A stretch of 64,000 nucleotides of DNA from Streptomyces sp. R28 (lineage in GTDB: Bacteria > Actinomycetota > Actinomycetes > Streptomycetales > Streptomycetaceae). The stretch covers positions 9,103,001-9,167,000 of the forward strand of contig NZ_CP163439.1 of NCBI RefSeq assembly GCF_041052385.1. Reading direction: 5' to 3'. Positions 17,756-25,795 of this stretch are shown one piece after another; position 1 is the stretch's first letter; every line of letters starts with the position of its first letter. The translations under genes and the position numbers were made by a program. The notes beneath the pieces were generated by a model, which saw only the letters and a list, made by a program, of their open reading frames with translations, did not search any database and was not told the origin of the DNA.

Positions 17756-17884
17756 TAGTGGGGATGGGGGTGCAAGGGGTCAAGACGCTTGAAGAGTCGA
17801 AAAGATTCGACGGATTTAGCTGAGGGAAAGTCAGTAACTCCTCTGTCCTTTACCGTCACTTGGCGCTAGCTTCCTAGACACCAG

Positions 17885-17898
17885 TGGGAGCGATTCCA
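17885..17898. promoter_or_regulatory. Degenerate CebR-type operator before GH5-GH6
   Basis: TGGGAGCGATTCCA matches 12 of 14 bases of the CebR box. It lies 47 bp upstream of the GH5 start, mirroring the perfect box upstream of GH48, so both arms of the divergent cellulase block appear to have an operator each. Confidence 0.75.
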
Positions 17899-17945
17899 TC
17901 AGTCGACGCGTCCGTCACGGCGCGCTGATCTGCAAGGAGTCGCTC

Positions 17946-19442
17946 ATGCGACACCCCCCGCGTTCAGTACTTTTAGCCGTCGTCGGCGCGGTCGCCCTCA
18001 TCGGGGCCGTGACGGTGCCGGTGGTCACGGCGCAGGGAGCCACGCCCGCGTGCACGGTGGAGTACTCGGTCACCAGCCAGTGGGACAGCGGCTTCCAGGG
18101 TGCCGTGGAGATCACCAACAACACGGCCGCCCTGAGTAGTTGGAGTCTGAGTTTCGACTTCGCGGGCGGCCCGCAGGTCACCCAGGGCTGGAACGCCAAG
18201 TGGTCCCAGTCCGGTACGACGGTGACCGCGGTCAACGAGAGCTGGAACGGCGCGCTCGGCACCGGCGCGAGCGTCAGTGCCGGGTTCATCGCGTCCCGGT
18301 CGGGGAGCGATGCAGTACCGGCGGCGTTCAAGCTCAACGGCACCATCTGCAATGTCGACACCGACCCGTCGCCGACCGATCCGACGGACCCCACGGATCC
18401 GACCGATCCGCCGGTCCCCGATGACGGCACGGTGCCGGCCCTGCACGTCTCCCGGAACAAGCTCGTGGACGCCGACGGCACCACCCGTCGCCTGCTCGGC
18501 GTCAATCGTTCGGGCGGCGAGTTCATGTGCGTCCAGGGCCGCGGCATCTTCGACGGACCCGTCGACGACGCCGCCGTCAAGGCGATCGCCGACTGGAACG
18601 CCAACACCGTCCGCATTCCGCTGAACGAGGAGTGCTGGCTGGGTCTGTCCAACATCAAGCCCGAGTACGGCGGCGCGAACTACGTCAACGCCGTCAAGGA
18701 CCTGGTGGCCCGAGTGAAGGCACACGGTATGACGCCCATGCTCGAACTCCACTGGACCTGGGGCCAGTACACCGGCAACTCGGCGGGCTGCTCCGACGTG
18801 CACGCCAGCTGCCAGAAGCCGATGCCCGACATGCAGTACACGCCCGCGTTCTGGGCGTCGGTCGCGAGCACCTTCAAGGACGACCCGACCGTCGTCTTCG
18901 ACCTGTTCAACGAGCCCTACCCGGACCGCGCGACATCCACGACCACCCAGGCGTGGCAGTGCTGGCGGGACGGCGGCACCTGCCCCGGCATCGGGTACCA
19001 GGTGGCCGGCATGCAGGACCTCGTCGACGCCGTACGGAACGCCGGCGCCGGCAACCTGATCCTGCTCGGCGGGCTCGCGTACTCGAACGACCTGAGCCAG
19101 TGGCTGACGTACAAGCCCACGGACCCGGTGGGCAATCTCGCCGCGGCATGGCACGTCTACAACTTCAACACCTGCGTGAACGAGAGCTGCTGGAACTCCA
19201 CCCTCGCCCCCGTCGCGGCCCAAGTGCCGTTGGTGGCGGGTGAGATCGGGGAGAACACCTGCGCGCACTCCTTCATCGACCAGGTCATGAAGTGGTTCGA
19301 CGACCGCGGCCTGTCCTACCTGGGCTGGACCTGGAACACGTGGAACTGCGGCTCCGGGCCCGCCCTGATCTCCAGCTACGACGGAACTCCCACGTCGTAC
19401 GGCATCGGGCTGCGTGATCATCTGCGCGCCCTCGACGGATAA
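17946..19442 (+). CDS. Secreted endoglucanase, CBM2 plus GH5, with a TTA codon
   Basis: 498 residues. Signal peptide (about 1-32), CBM2 (about 35-138, CTVEYSVTSQWDSGFQG to LNGTICNV), a (TDP) repeat linker, then a GH5 domain (about 160-498). The catalytic acid/base should be E323 in FNEPYPD and the nucleophile E433 in VAGEIGE. GH5 enzymes cut internal beta-1,4-glucan bonds. AAGGAG lies upstream of the ATG. Codon 10 (17973-17975) is TTA, the codon read by the bldA tRNA in Streptomyces, so translation is likely tied to development. A GH6 gene follows after 46 bp, probably in the same transcript. Confidence 0.96.
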   Translation: MRHPPRSVLLAVVGAVALIGAVTVPVVTAQGATPACTVEYSVTSQWDSGFQGAVEITNNTAALSSWSLSFDFAGGPQVTQGWNAKWSQSGTTVTAVNESWNGALGTGASVSAGFIASRSGSDAVPAAFKLNGTICNVDTDPSPTDPTDPTDPTDPPVPDDGTVPALHVSRNKLVDADGTTRRLLGVNRSGGEFMCVQGRGIFDGPVDDAAVKAIADWNANTVRIPLNEECWLGLSNIKPEYGGANYVNAVKDLVARVKAHGMTPMLELHWTWGQYTGNSAGCSDVHASCQKPMPDMQYTPAFWASVASTFKDDPTVVFDLFNEPYPDRATSTTTQAWQCWRDGGTCPGIGYQVAGMQDLVDAVRNAGAGNLILLGGLAYSNDLSQWLTYKPTDPVGNLAAAWHVYNFNTCVNESCWNSTLAPVAAQVPLVAGEIGENTCAHSFIDQVMKWFDDRGLSYLGWTWNTWNCGSGPALISSYDGTPTSYGIGLRDHLRALDG

Positions 19443-19488
19443 CTCCCCCTGAACGGACAACCCCCTGACGGAGAAGGAACCCGCACTC

Positions 19489-21207
19489 ATGAGTCGTACC
19501 AGAACTGCGATGCTCGCCGCCCTGGCGCTGGTCGCCGGGGCCTCGGGGACCGCGCTCGCCGCGACCGTCCCCGAGGACATCGGCACGGCCGCCGTCCCCT
19601 GCACCGTCGACTACAAGGTGCAGAACCAGTGGGACACCGGCTTCACCGCCGCCGTGACCGTCACCAACAGTGGCGCCGCCAAGTCCAACTGGTCGGTGAA
19701 GTGGTCGTACGCCGGAAACCAGAAGGTCACCAGCGGCTGGAACGCGAAGATCAGCCAGAGCGGCGCGGCCGTCACCGCCACCAACGAGACCTACAACGGG
19801 ACCCTGTCGACCGGCGGTTCGGTCAGCTTCGGCTTCCAGGGCAGCTACAGCGGCACCAACGCCATCCCGGCCACGTTCACCCTCGACGGCGTGACCTGCA
19901 ACGTCGACGGAGGCGGCGGCCCCACGGATCCGCCCGACCCCGACCCGACGGGCCCCAAGGTCGACAACCCGTACTCCGGCGCCAAGGTGTACGTGAACCC
20001 GGAGTGGTCCGCCAATGCCGCCGCCGAGCCGGGCGGCAGTCGCATCGCCAACCAGCCCACCGGCGTGTGGCTGGACCGGATCGCCGCGATCAACGGCGCC
20101 GGCGGCAAGATGGGCCTGCGCGCCCACCTCGACGAGGCCCTGAAGCAGAAGGGCAGCGGCGAGCTCGTCGTCCAGCTGGTGATCTACAACCTGCCGGGCC
20201 GCGACTGCGCCGCGCTCGCCTCCAACGGTGAGCTCGGGCCGACGGAGATCGACAAGTACAAGACGCAGTACATCGACCCGATCGCCGCGATCCTCGCCGA
20301 TCCCAAGTATGCCTCGCTGCGGATCGTCAACACGGTCGAACTCGACTCGCTGCCGAACCTCGTCACCAACGTCTCGCCGCGGGTCACGGCCACCCCGAAC
20401 TGCGACACGATGAAGGCCAACGGCAACTACATCAAGGGCGTCGGCTACGCGCTGAACAAGCTCGGTGACATCGCCAACGTCTACAACTACGTGGACGCCG
20501 GGCACCACGGCTGGCTCGGCTGGGACGACAACTTCTCGGCGAGCGTCCAGTTGATCAAGCAGGCCGCGACGGCCGAAGGCGCCACCGTCAACGACGTGGC
20601 CGGTTTCATCACCAACACCGCCAACTACAGCGCGCTGAAGGAGCAGTACTTCACCATCAGCGACTCCGTGAACGGCAAGTCCGTGCGCGAGTCGAAGTGG
20701 GTGGACTGGAACCGCTACGTCGACGAGCTCTCCTACGCCCAGGCCTTCCGGGCGGAGGCCGTGAACCAGGGCTTCCCCTCGGGCGTCGGCATGCTGATCG
20801 ACACCTCCCGCAACGGCTGGGGCGGCAGTGCCCGGCCGACCGGTCCGGGCGCCATGACGGACGTGGACACCTACGTCAACGGCGGTCGCATCGACCGGCG
20901 CATCAACACCGGCAACTGGTGCAACCAGTCCGGAGCCGGTCTCGGCGAGCGCCCGCAGGCCTCCCCGGCGGCCGGGATCGACGCCTACGTGTGGATGAAG
21001 CCCCCGGGTGAGTCCGACGGCGCCAGCAGCGCGATCCCGAACGACGAGGGCAAGGGCTTCGACCGGATGTGCGACCCGACCTACACGGGTAACCCGCGCA
21101 ACAACAACAACATGTCCGGCGCCCTGCCGAACTCCCCGCTGTCGGGGCACTGGTTCTCGGCGCAGTTCCAGCAGTTGATGCAGAACGCGTATCCGCCGTT
21201 GTCGTAG
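19489..21207 (+). CDS. Secreted cellobiohydrolase, CBM2 plus GH6
   Basis: 572 residues. Signal peptide (1-25), CBM2 (about 36-140, CTVDYKVQNQWDTGFTAA to LDGVTCNVD), a Gly/Pro/Asp linker, and a GH6 domain (about 160-572). D239 in IYNLPGRDCAAL and D286 in NTVELDSLPNLVTN correspond to the two conserved aspartates of the family; the second is the expected catalytic acid. The inverting enzyme releases cellobiose from the non-reducing end and complements GH48, which works from the reducing end. GAGAAGGAA precedes the ATG. It lies 46 bp after the GH5 stop and is likely co-transcribed from the CebR-controlled promoter. Confidence 0.97.
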   Translation: MSRTRTAMLAALALVAGASGTALAATVPEDIGTAAVPCTVDYKVQNQWDTGFTAAVTVTNSGAAKSNWSVKWSYAGNQKVTSGWNAKISQSGAAVTATNETYNGTLSTGGSVSFGFQGSYSGTNAIPATFTLDGVTCNVDGGGGPTDPPDPDPTGPKVDNPYSGAKVYVNPEWSANAAAEPGGSRIANQPTGVWLDRIAAINGAGGKMGLRAHLDEALKQKGSGELVVQLVIYNLPGRDCAALASNGELGPTEIDKYKTQYIDPIAAILADPKYASLRIVNTVELDSLPNLVTNVSPRVTATPNCDTMKANGNYIKGVGYALNKLGDIANVYNYVDAGHHGWLGWDDNFSASVQLIKQAATAEGATVNDVAGFITNTANYSALKEQYFTISDSVNGKSVRESKWVDWNRYVDELSYAQAFRAEAVNQGFPSGVGMLIDTSRNGWGGSARPTGPGAMTDVDTYVNGGRIDRRINTGNWCNQSGAGLGERPQASPAAGIDAYVWMKPPGESDGASSAIPNDEGKGFDRMCDPTYTGNPRNNNNMSGALPNSPLSGHWFSAQFQQLMQNAYPPLS

Positions 21208-21221
21208 CGCGGGGATCGCGG

Positions 21222-21267
21222 CTGCGGGCCGGCTGTGGCTGGTCGCGCAGGTCCCCGCGCCCCTTGA
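21222..21267 (+). repeat. Dispersed intergenic element, copy 2
   Basis: Begins CTGCGGGCCGGCTGTGGCTG, continues GTCGCGCAGGTCCCCGCGCC and ends CCTTGA. It matches the reverse complement of 14698-14742 at most positions. The copies are in opposite orientation and flank the GH48-GH5-GH6 block. Confidence 0.65.
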
Positions 21268-21460
21268 GGGCGTCGTAGTCCGCCGGGGCTGGTCCGTTCT
21301 CCTGGGCCAGGTCCCGGCGGATTGCGAGAAGAGGGGGCGCATGCCGTGGTGGCGGCATGCCCTTTTCCTTGCCCGTGGTTTTGCCGTTACGGCAACGACA
21401 GTGGCCCCGCGACGGTGCGTCGGCGCACGCTGGCCCCATCCGAAGGAGAGGCTGACGAGC

Positions 21461-22357
21461 ATGGCGCACCACCACCACGCAGACCACGAGGCCGGCCACC
21501 ATCACCACGACCACACCGATGTCGACTGGAACGAGATGGCCCCGCTGCTGGAGACGGAGGCGGAGCTGTTCACGCCCCTGTACGAGCACGCCATGGCCTG
21601 GCTGGCCAAGCGGCAGACCGAGCCCGGGCTGATCGTGGACGTGGGCAGCGGACCCGGCGTCGTCGCCTGTCTGTTCGCCGACACCTTCCCCGGCGCCCGG
21701 ATCGTCGCCGTCGACGGATCCGCACCACTCCTGGAGCGGGCCCGGGGGCGGGCCGAGCGGCTGGGCGTCGCCGACCGCTTCGACACCCTCGCCGGTGAAC
21801 TCCCGGACGTGCTCGACGACTTGGACTACCCGGCCGATCTGCTCTGGGCCGGCCGCAGCCTGCACCACCTCGGCGACCAGCGCGCCGCCCTCGCCGCGTT
21901 CGCCGCCCGCCTCACGCACGGCGGCACCCTGGCCCTCCAGGAGGGCGGTCTGCCGGCCCGGTTCCTGCCGCGCGACCTCGGCTTCGGGCGCCCCGGACTG
22001 CAGGCGCGCCTCGACGCGCTGGAGCAGGAGCGGTTCGCCGCGATGCGCGCGGACCTGCCCGGTTCCGTCGCCGAGACCGAGGACTGGCCGGCGCTGCTCA
22101 CCTCCGCCGGCCTCAGGCCCACCGGCACCCGCACCTTCCTCCTCGACCTGCCCGCCCCGACCACGGACCGGGCCCGCGCCTATGTCGTCGCCTTCCTGAC
22201 CCGTATCCGCGAGGGCCTCGGGGACCACCTCGACGCCGATGACCGCGCGACCCTCGACCGGCTCCTCGACCCGGACGACAAGGCGAGCGTGCACCACCGG
22301 CCGGATGTGTTCGTGCTCGCGGCGCGGACGGTGTACACGGCTGTCCGGACGAAGTGA
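21461..22357 (+). CDS. SAM-dependent methyltransferase with His-rich N-terminus
   Basis: 298 residues. Residues 1-20 hold ten histidines in two clusters (MAHHHHADHEAGHHHHDH), then a class I methyltransferase domain: LIVDVGSGPGVVACLFAD (motif I, near residue 58), IVAVDGSAPLLERA, and ADLLWAGRSLHHLGD. The ATG at 21461 follows GAAGGAG; an upstream in-frame extension is not protein-like. The substrate is unknown. The His clusters could bind metal and are natural, not a cloning tag, since the codons and context match the genome. The SDR gene follows after 68 bp but has its own promoter. Confidence 0.88.
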   Translation: MAHHHHADHEAGHHHHDHTDVDWNEMAPLLETEAELFTPLYEHAMAWLAKRQTEPGLIVDVGSGPGVVACLFADTFPGARIVAVDGSAPLLERARGRAERLGVADRFDTLAGELPDVLDDLDYPADLLWAGRSLHHLGDQRAALAAFAARLTHGGTLALQEGGLPARFLPRDLGFGRPGLQARLDALEQERFAAMRADLPGSVAETEDWPALLTSAGLRPTGTRTFLLDLPAPTTDRARAYVVAFLTRIREGLGDHLDADDRATLDRLLDPDDKASVHHRPDVFVLAARTVYTAVRTK

Positions 22358-22360
22358 GCC

Positions 22361-22391
22361 TTGACTTCGAGAGCTCTCCAAGTGATGGAAT
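22361..22391 (+). promoter_or_regulatory. MerR-type promoter/operator before the SDR gene
   Basis: TTGACT (22361-22366) and TGGAAT (22386-22391) are separated by 19 bp, longer than normal and typical of MerR-activated promoters. The spacer carries the near-palindrome ACTTCGAGAGCTCTCCAAGT (18 of 20 bases symmetric). No MerR gene adjoins it. Confidence 0.65.
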
Positions 22392-22425
22392 CCCCGTCGT
22401 CCGAACGAAACGCAGGGGGATCACC

Positions 22426-23172
22426 ATGGACCGCTCGACCACGACCGGCTCGACCACGACCGGCTCGACCGCGACCGACTCTCCGGTCGCACTCATCACC
22501 GGCGGCGGCAGCGGTATCGGCGCCGCGGTCGCGCGACAGCTGCTGGACGCCGGGTACCGGGTCACCGTCACCGGCCGCGGCGAGACGCGGCTGCGGGGCT
22601 TCGCCGAGGAACTCGGGGCTCCGGACGGTCTGTTGACGATCGTCGGGAACGCGGCCGAGTACGGCGACGTACAGGCGGCCGTCGACACGACGCTCAAGAC
22701 CTTCGGCCGACTCGACACGGTCGTCGCCAACGCCGGTTTCGCCACCCACGACTCGGTCGCCGAGGGCGACCCGTCCGGCTGGACCGAGATGGTGCTGACC
22801 AACGTCCTCGGCCCGGCCCTGCTCATCCGCGCCTCCATCGACGCCCTCAAGGAGACCCGCGGCCGGATCGTCCTCGTCGGCAGCGTCGCCGGGTTCGTGC
22901 CCGGGCCCGGCAACATCTACGGGGCGACGAAGTGGGCGGTGACCGGGCTCGCCGAGAACACCCGGCGGCAGGTGACCGACTGGGGCGTCGGCGTGACCCA
23001 CATCGCGCCCGGCCGCGTCGAGACACCGTTCTGGGACAGCTACGGCAGCCTGCCGCCGGGGCATCTGCTGACCGCCGACCAGATCGCCGACTCGGTGGTG
23101 TGGGCCATCCGGCAGCCCGACGGCGTCGACATCAACACCGTCGTCGTACGGCCGCTCGGACAGCCCAACTGA
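22426..23172 (+). CDS. Short-chain dehydrogenase/reductase
   Basis: 248 residues from an ATG at 22426. A Thr/Ser-rich N-terminal tail (TTTGSTTTGSTATDS, from a 15-bp DNA repeat) precedes the Rossmann fold with the cofactor motif TGGGSGIG, then VVANAGFA (the NAG motif), the catalytic Ser in VLVGSVAGF and YxxxK in YGATKWA. The enzyme oxidises or reduces a carbonyl/alcohol with NAD(P); the substrate is unknown. The MerR-type promoter upstream suggests induction by an electrophile or drug. Confidence 0.92.
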   Translation: MDRSTTTGSTTTGSTATDSPVALITGGGSGIGAAVARQLLDAGYRVTVTGRGETRLRGFAEELGAPDGLLTIVGNAAEYGDVQAAVDTTLKTFGRLDTVVANAGFATHDSVAEGDPSGWTEMVLTNVLGPALLIRASIDALKETRGRIVLVGSVAGFVPGPGNIYGATKWAVTGLAENTRRQVTDWGVGVTHIAPGRVETPFWDSYGSLPPGHLLTADQIADSVVWAIRQPDGVDINTVVVRPLGQPN

Positions 23173-23198
23173 CGTACGCCTGCTGCCGTTTGAGCAGC

Positions 23199-23894
23199 TC
23201 AGTTGTCCTGGATGAATTCCTCCGCCAGCTGCTCGCCCAGCGAGACCGCCGCGCTGTGGCTCTCGATGGGCGAGACGCGGGAGTCCTCGAAGAGGATGTA
23301 CGTCACGCCGGAGGCGGCCCCGCCGGTCGCCGGGTCGGGGTCGATGCCGAGTGTCTCGGCGGCGGCGTAGGAGGCCTCGCCGATGACGCTCCGCGGACCG
23401 GTGTCGCCGACGACGGCGTACAGCACCTGGTCGTGGTGGATGACGGCGACCACGCCGCCGCCCTCGATGCCCGCCGCCGAGTGGTCCCAGATGTCGCTGA
23501 CGCCGGGGACGACGACATAGGGCAGCGTGTCGGACCGCAGCGGTCGGCCGTCGGACTGGTGGAACGCGGTGTCGGGCTGGAACGAGGGGTCGGTGTACTC
23601 GTTGCACCGGTCGGTGCGCTGCCCGTCGCAGTCGATGTCCAGGTCGGCCTTCCAGAAGACGGCGCCGTTCTTGCCGCACACCGGGACGGTGGGCGAGGCG
23701 GCCTCGTCGGTGCGGTACATGCCGTTCGAGATCTGCGAGCAGGACGTCACCTTCGCGAGCAGGTCGGCCGCGCTGACCGAACCTTCCTGGACGCCCGGCG
23801 GTCGTGACGTGCCGGAGGCGCTCGCGGGGAGCAGTCCGGCGGCGAGCAGCGCGGCGCCGGAGGCCGCGGCGAGGGGCAGTCTTCGGATGTGCAC
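23199..23894 (-). CDS. Secreted chitosanase, GH75
   Basis: 231 residues from a GTG at 23894 with AGAAGGG upstream. Sec signal peptide (1-27, ASASG). The mature protein matches GH75: LLAKVTSCSQISNGMYRTD, VPVCGKNGAVFWKADLDIDC, YVVVPGVSDIW, and VGDTGPRSVIGEASYAAAE, whose Asp and Glu correspond to the catalytic pair of fungal GH75 chitosanases. It hydrolyses beta-1,4 bonds in chitosan. GH75 is mainly fungal and actinobacterial. It is a monocistronic gene facing the SDR gene with a 26-bp gap. Confidence 0.93.
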   Translation of the reverse strand: MHIRRLPLAAASGAALLAAGLLPASASGTSRPPGVQEGSVSAADLLAKVTSCSQISNGMYRTDEAASPTVPVCGKNGAVFWKADLDIDCDGQRTDRCNEYTDPSFQPDTAFHQSDGRPLRSDTLPYVVVPGVSDIWDHSAAGIEGGGVVAVIHHDQVLYAVVGDTGPRSVIGEASYAAAETLGIDPDPATGGAASGVTYILFEDSRVSPIESHSAAVSLGEQLAEEFIQDN

Positions 23895-24015
23895 CGTGAG
23901 GGGCCCTTCTCTTGGGAAAACTTGCTGACCTGCGCTGATTGCGGCGTCAGGACCCCAGTAGAAGACTGGACATGCCGAAGATTTCGGATGTGGGCCCGGA
24001 TTTCCGGGAGGTGTC

Positions 24016-24627
24016 ATGTTCGTACGAGCCATCTACACGACCGGCGATCCCGCGAAGATCGACACGGCCATCAGGGCCATGAACACAGAGGGGCGGGACT
24101 TGCTGGAAGACCGTCCGGGATACCGCGGAGCGAGTGTCTTCGTGGACCGGGCGCTCGGGAAGCTGCTCGCGGCGAGCTGGTGGGAGTCGGAGGAGGAGCG
24201 GCGCAACAGCGACGAGGTGTTGCGCGAGCGGCGGGCGGCGATGCTGGAGCCGTTCGCGGGGACACTGGCGGTCCTCAACTACGAGGCGTTGGTCTTCCAC
24301 CAGGTGCGGCAGCCGCAGGCGGGCGGCGGACTGCGGCTCACCAGGCTGGAGTTCGATCCCATGGACACGGATCTGCTCGCCGACACGTTCCGGGCGACGG
24401 TGGTGCCCAAGCTGGACACCCTCACGGGGCTGGCCAGGACGTCGCTGATGGTCGACCGGGAGCGGGGGCGCGGGATGGTCGGAGCGGTCTTCGTCGATCA
24501 GGCTTCCCTGGCGGCGTCCCGCGCGGGCCAGGCGGCGGCCCGGCACGAAGGCGCGGCCAAGGCGCATGTGTCGGTGACCGGGCTGGAGGAGTTCGAGGTC
24601 GTCTTCACCGACGTGCGCGGTGACTGA
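24016..24627 (+). CDS. Hypothetical protein, tandem ABM-like (ferredoxin-like) fold
   Basis: 203 residues without signal peptide. Residues 1-95 (FVRAIYTTGDPAKIDTAI, then RPGYRGASVFVDRALGKLLA and SWWESEEERRNSDEVLRERR) look like a dimeric alpha/beta-barrel domain of the antibiotic biosynthesis monooxygenase type; residues about 105-200 (LRLTRLEFDPMDTDLLADTF, GLARTSLMVDRERGRGMVGA) look like a second copy. This would be a fused pseudo-dimer. GGGAGGTG precedes the ATG. Function cannot be assigned; heme-degrading or small-molecule monooxygenases share the fold. Confidence 0.75.
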   Translation: MFVRAIYTTGDPAKIDTAIRAMNTEGRDLLEDRPGYRGASVFVDRALGKLLAASWWESEEERRNSDEVLRERRAAMLEPFAGTLAVLNYEALVFHQVRQPQAGGGLRLTRLEFDPMDTDLLADTFRATVVPKLDTLTGLARTSLMVDRERGRGMVGAVFVDQASLAASRAGQAAARHEGAAKAHVSVTGLEEFEVVFTDVRGD

Positions 24628-24643
24628 AACGCCCCGGACGCGT

Positions 24644-24675
24644 CGCCCGCCGCTCATACGGCTGAGCGGCGGGCG
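24644..24675. terminator. Bidirectional terminator
   Basis: CGCCCGCCGCTCA and TGAGCGGCGGGCG form a perfect 13-bp stem with a 6-nt loop, in the 70-bp gap between two convergent genes. Confidence 0.85.
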
Positions 24676-24697
24676 GACGGTCGTGGCGAAACGGGCG

Positions 24698-25534
24698 TCA
24701 GGCCATGTCGAACGTCGCCGGGTCCGGGCCGATCCGCCGGTCCTCGTTCAGCGCGCTGATCGCCGCGAGGTCCTCGGCGTCCAGGCTGAAGTCGAAGACC
24801 TCGATGTTCTCCTTGATCCGCGACGGCGTCACGGACTTCGGGATCACGACATTGCCCAGCTGGAGATGCCAGCGCAGCACGATCTGGGCCGGGGTGCGGC
24901 CGTGCTTCTGGGCGATGGCGACGATCGCCGGGACCTCCAGCAGCCCCTTGCCCTGGCCGAGCGGGGACCAGGCCTCGGTGGCGATGCCCTGCTCGGCGTG
25001 GTAGTCGCGGGAGGCCTGCTGCTGCAGGTGCGGGTGCAGCTCGATCTGGTTGACCGCCGGGACGACCGACGTCTCGCCGATCAGCCGCTCCAGGTGGTCC
25101 GGAAGGAAGTTGGACACACCGATCGCGCGCACGCGGCCGTCGGCGTGGAGCTTCTCGAAGGCCTTGTAGGTGTCGACGTAGGTGTCGCGGGCCGGCAGCG
25201 GCCAGTGGATGAGGTACAGGTCCACGTAGTCCAGACCCAGCTTGCCCAGCGACACGTCGAAGGCGCGCAGCGTGGCGTCGTATCCCTGGTCGCTGTTCCA
25301 GAGCTTGGTGGTGACGAAGATGTCCTCGCGGGGGAGGCCGGCGGCGCTGATGGCCTTGCCGGTGCCCTCCTCGTTGCCGTAGATCGCCGCTGTGTCGATG
25401 CTGCGGTACCCGGCCTCCAGCGCAGTGCTGACCGCCTGCTCCGCCTCGTCGTCCGGCACCTGCCAGACGCCGAAGCCCAGCTGGGGCATCTCGACGCCGT
25501 TGTTGAGGGTGATCGGGGGGACCTTGCTGCTCAC
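24698..25534 (-). CDS. Aldo/keto reductase
   Basis: 278 residues from a GTG at 25534 with AAGGATC upstream; a longer in-frame reading starts at 25582 but lies over the presumed promoter. The AKR (beta/alpha)8 barrel tetrad is visible: D in SIDTAAIYGNEEG with its Tyr, K in FVTTKLWN, H in YLIHWPLP. The cofactor segment VIPKSVTPSRIKEN marks NADPH preference, and the N-terminal NNGVEMPQLGFGVWQV is typical of AKR5-type 2,5-diketo-gluconate reductase relatives. Role: reduction of aldehydes or sugar ketones. A perfect inverted repeat lies 51 bp upstream. Confidence 0.93.
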   Translation of the reverse strand: MSSKVPPITLNNGVEMPQLGFGVWQVPDDEAEQAVSTALEAGYRSIDTAAIYGNEEGTGKAISAAGLPREDIFVTTKLWNSDQGYDATLRAFDVSLGKLGLDYVDLYLIHWPLPARDTYVDTYKAFEKLHADGRVRAIGVSNFLPDHLERLIGETSVVPAVNQIELHPHLQQQASRDYHAEQGIATEAWSPLGQGKGLLEVPAIVAIAQKHGRTPAQIVLRWHLQLGNVVIPKSVTPSRIKENIEVFDFSLDAEDLAAISALNEDRRIGPDPATFDMA

Positions 25535-25584
25535 GAGCTCTTGATCCTTACGGTTGTCGTCAGGTGGTACTCGTATCGTCAACG

Positions 25585-25599
25585 ATCACGCGGCGTGAT
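25585..25599. promoter_or_regulatory. Perfect inverted repeat upstream of aldo/keto reductase
   Basis: ATCACGC-G-GCGTGAT has perfect 7-bp arms around one base. A second small dyad (ATCGT-CA-ACGAT) is immediately beside it at 25575-25586. Probably a repressor site; the protein is unknown. Confidence 0.5.
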
Positions 25600-25733
25600 G
25601 CATTCCTGACGGCGGAATCCGATCGAAACTCCTGACCGCTTTACAGGTCCGGACCATTGACCGTGGCCCGTCATGTCGAGACTCTGTATGTCACGACCGA
25701 ACCGGTCGATGAACGTGGTGCAGATATGTGAAC

Positions 25734-25751
25734 CCCAGGCGTGCGCCTGGG
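25734..25751 (+). other. Small hairpin in the leader of the Tat-exported protein
   Basis: CCCAGGC-GTGC-GCCTGGG forms a perfect 7-bp stem with a tetraloop 45 bp before the start codon at 25796. Possible mRNA-stability or regulatory structure; no known riboswitch consensus fits. Confidence 0.35.
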
Positions 25752-25795
25752 TGCTGAGAGCCCGGCCCTTCACCCCCCACCCTGAGGGAGCAGCC

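Noticed and set aside
21461..21478. Engineered histidine tag
   Set aside because: The histidines are interspersed with acidic residues, use both codons typical of the genome and the gene has a native ribosome binding site.
25741..25795. CTGAGA followed by ACCCTGAGGG, resembling fragments of a TPP riboswitch
   Set aside because: The remaining conserved parts (second thi-box stem and G-G-A-T-A-A-type core) are missing, and the gene is an exported lyase-like protein unrelated to thiamine.
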